Position numbers and translations under genes: made by a program. From positions 81,430,715 through 81,494,714 of the forward strand of contig CM077646.1 in assembly GCA_039707465.1 (NCBI GenBank): a stretch of DNA of 64,000 bases, read 5' to 3'. Of the stretch, positions 63,445 to 64,000 are shown one piece after another; within the stretch, counting starts at the first letter, position 1; the number at the start of each line of letters is the position of its first letter. The notes beneath the pieces are model-generated. The model was not told the DNA's origin, did no database searches, and saw only the letters and a program-made list of their open reading frames with translations. This DNA is from Rhabdophis nuchalis (Eukaryota; Chordata; Lepidosauria; Squamata; Natricidae).

Positions 63445-64000
63445 CTTGGAATAGGAAGAAAAAAAATACTTGATCACATTAAAAACAGGCCACAATTCTC
63501 ATGAAATCCCTATTCTAAAGCAGGGGGAATTAACAAGTATTTCTAAGCTTGAATTTTAATAGCAGTTGATGTGCTTCCATCAAACATGGAACATCTGCTT
63601 TCAACTTCAAAGCATAATAATAATTATAATCTCCAGCGACATATTGTAAAATCACAAGGTTATGGCTATTAGTTCCCTACAAAACCATGCAGCAGCAACA
63701 TAATCTCTTAGTTTACAACAGTACATGAAAATCATTGCAGATTAACAAAATACAAGTAGTGACAACCAGAGGAGTGCACATAAAAGAACTTGTTTCAAGG
63801 TCTTTAGAGGTGTGGCTTGAGAATATTTTTGCCACAACAGGAGTCTCCAAACACAGTACGTACTATTCGCACTCCATAAGTAGCAGCCATCCAATCAGGG
63901 AGAAGATCATCAAGAAATGCAATTCAATATCACTACTGGGATGGAAACTAGGGCTAAACTTACTTTCTGACTTCACCCATTATGAATCAGGTCTGCCCTT
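63445..64000 (-). other. MKRN2: MKRN2 intron (partial)
   Basis: This is AT-rich sequence upstream of the acceptor of the third-finger exon. I see no exon or repeat in it; the upstream MKRN2 exons are presumably beyond the window. Confidence 0.6.

Overview
This 64 kb window is vertebrate nuclear DNA, most likely from a squamate reptile and probably a snake. It holds parts of two protein-coding genes with canonical GT/AG introns. It is littered with repeat types typical of squamates: RTE/BovB, L2/CR1-type LINEs, tRNA-derived SINEs, hAT, Tc1/mariner and Harbinger MITEs, a Helitron, and long microsatellites. The species cannot be fixed from the sequence alone.

RAF1 (CRAF kinase, + strand): every coding exon can be placed, from the start codon at 16742 to the stop at 45614. 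The 16 constitutive coding exons sum to 1938 nt (645 residues plus stop), and every exon junction keeps the frame. A 60-nt in-frame cassette exon at 30297-30356 matches the known alternatively spliced insert of vertebrate RAF1. The first 16.7 kb is intron 1: the non-coding first exon and the promoter are not visible and should lie to the left. The 3' UTR runs from 45615 to about 46.96 kb and carries a TA-flanked MITE.

MKRN2 (makorin-2 E3 ubiquitin ligase, - strand): the last five coding exons lie between 54732 and 63444. They encode the third C3H1 finger, the makorin Cys/His motif, the C3HC4 RING, the fourth C3H1 finger and the C terminus. The 5' exons are beyond the right edge. The two genes converge tail to tail, as in other vertebrates, with about 7.7 kb between RAF1's likely poly(A) signal and the MKRN2 stop codon. 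That gap is filled largely by transposons: two hATs, a 1.07 kb Helitron, two related hAT MITEs and an L2/CR1 3' end.

Region by region: 1-16.7 kb is RAF1 intron 1, with decayed LINEs, an RT-coding L2/CR1-type LINE (6.7-8.8 kb), an ORF1-only L1 copy (9.8-10.9 kb) and several MITEs. 16.7-45.6 kb is RAF1 exons and introns, the largest introns being 5, 7 and 10 and containing BovB fossils. 45.6-54.7 kb is the 3' UTR and the transposon-rich intergenic stretch. 54.7-64 kb is MKRN2.

The two host genes encode separate functions: Ras-MAPK signalling, and ubiquitin ligation with RNA binding. I found no clearly novel gene system. The most unusual items are a repeat unit shared by a Helitron and an unrelated TIR transposon, two strong inverted repeats inside RAF1 introns, a possible hammerhead core in a Penelope-like repeat, an L1 copy lacking ORF2, and nine hAT-type elements with recognisable 8-bp target-site duplications.
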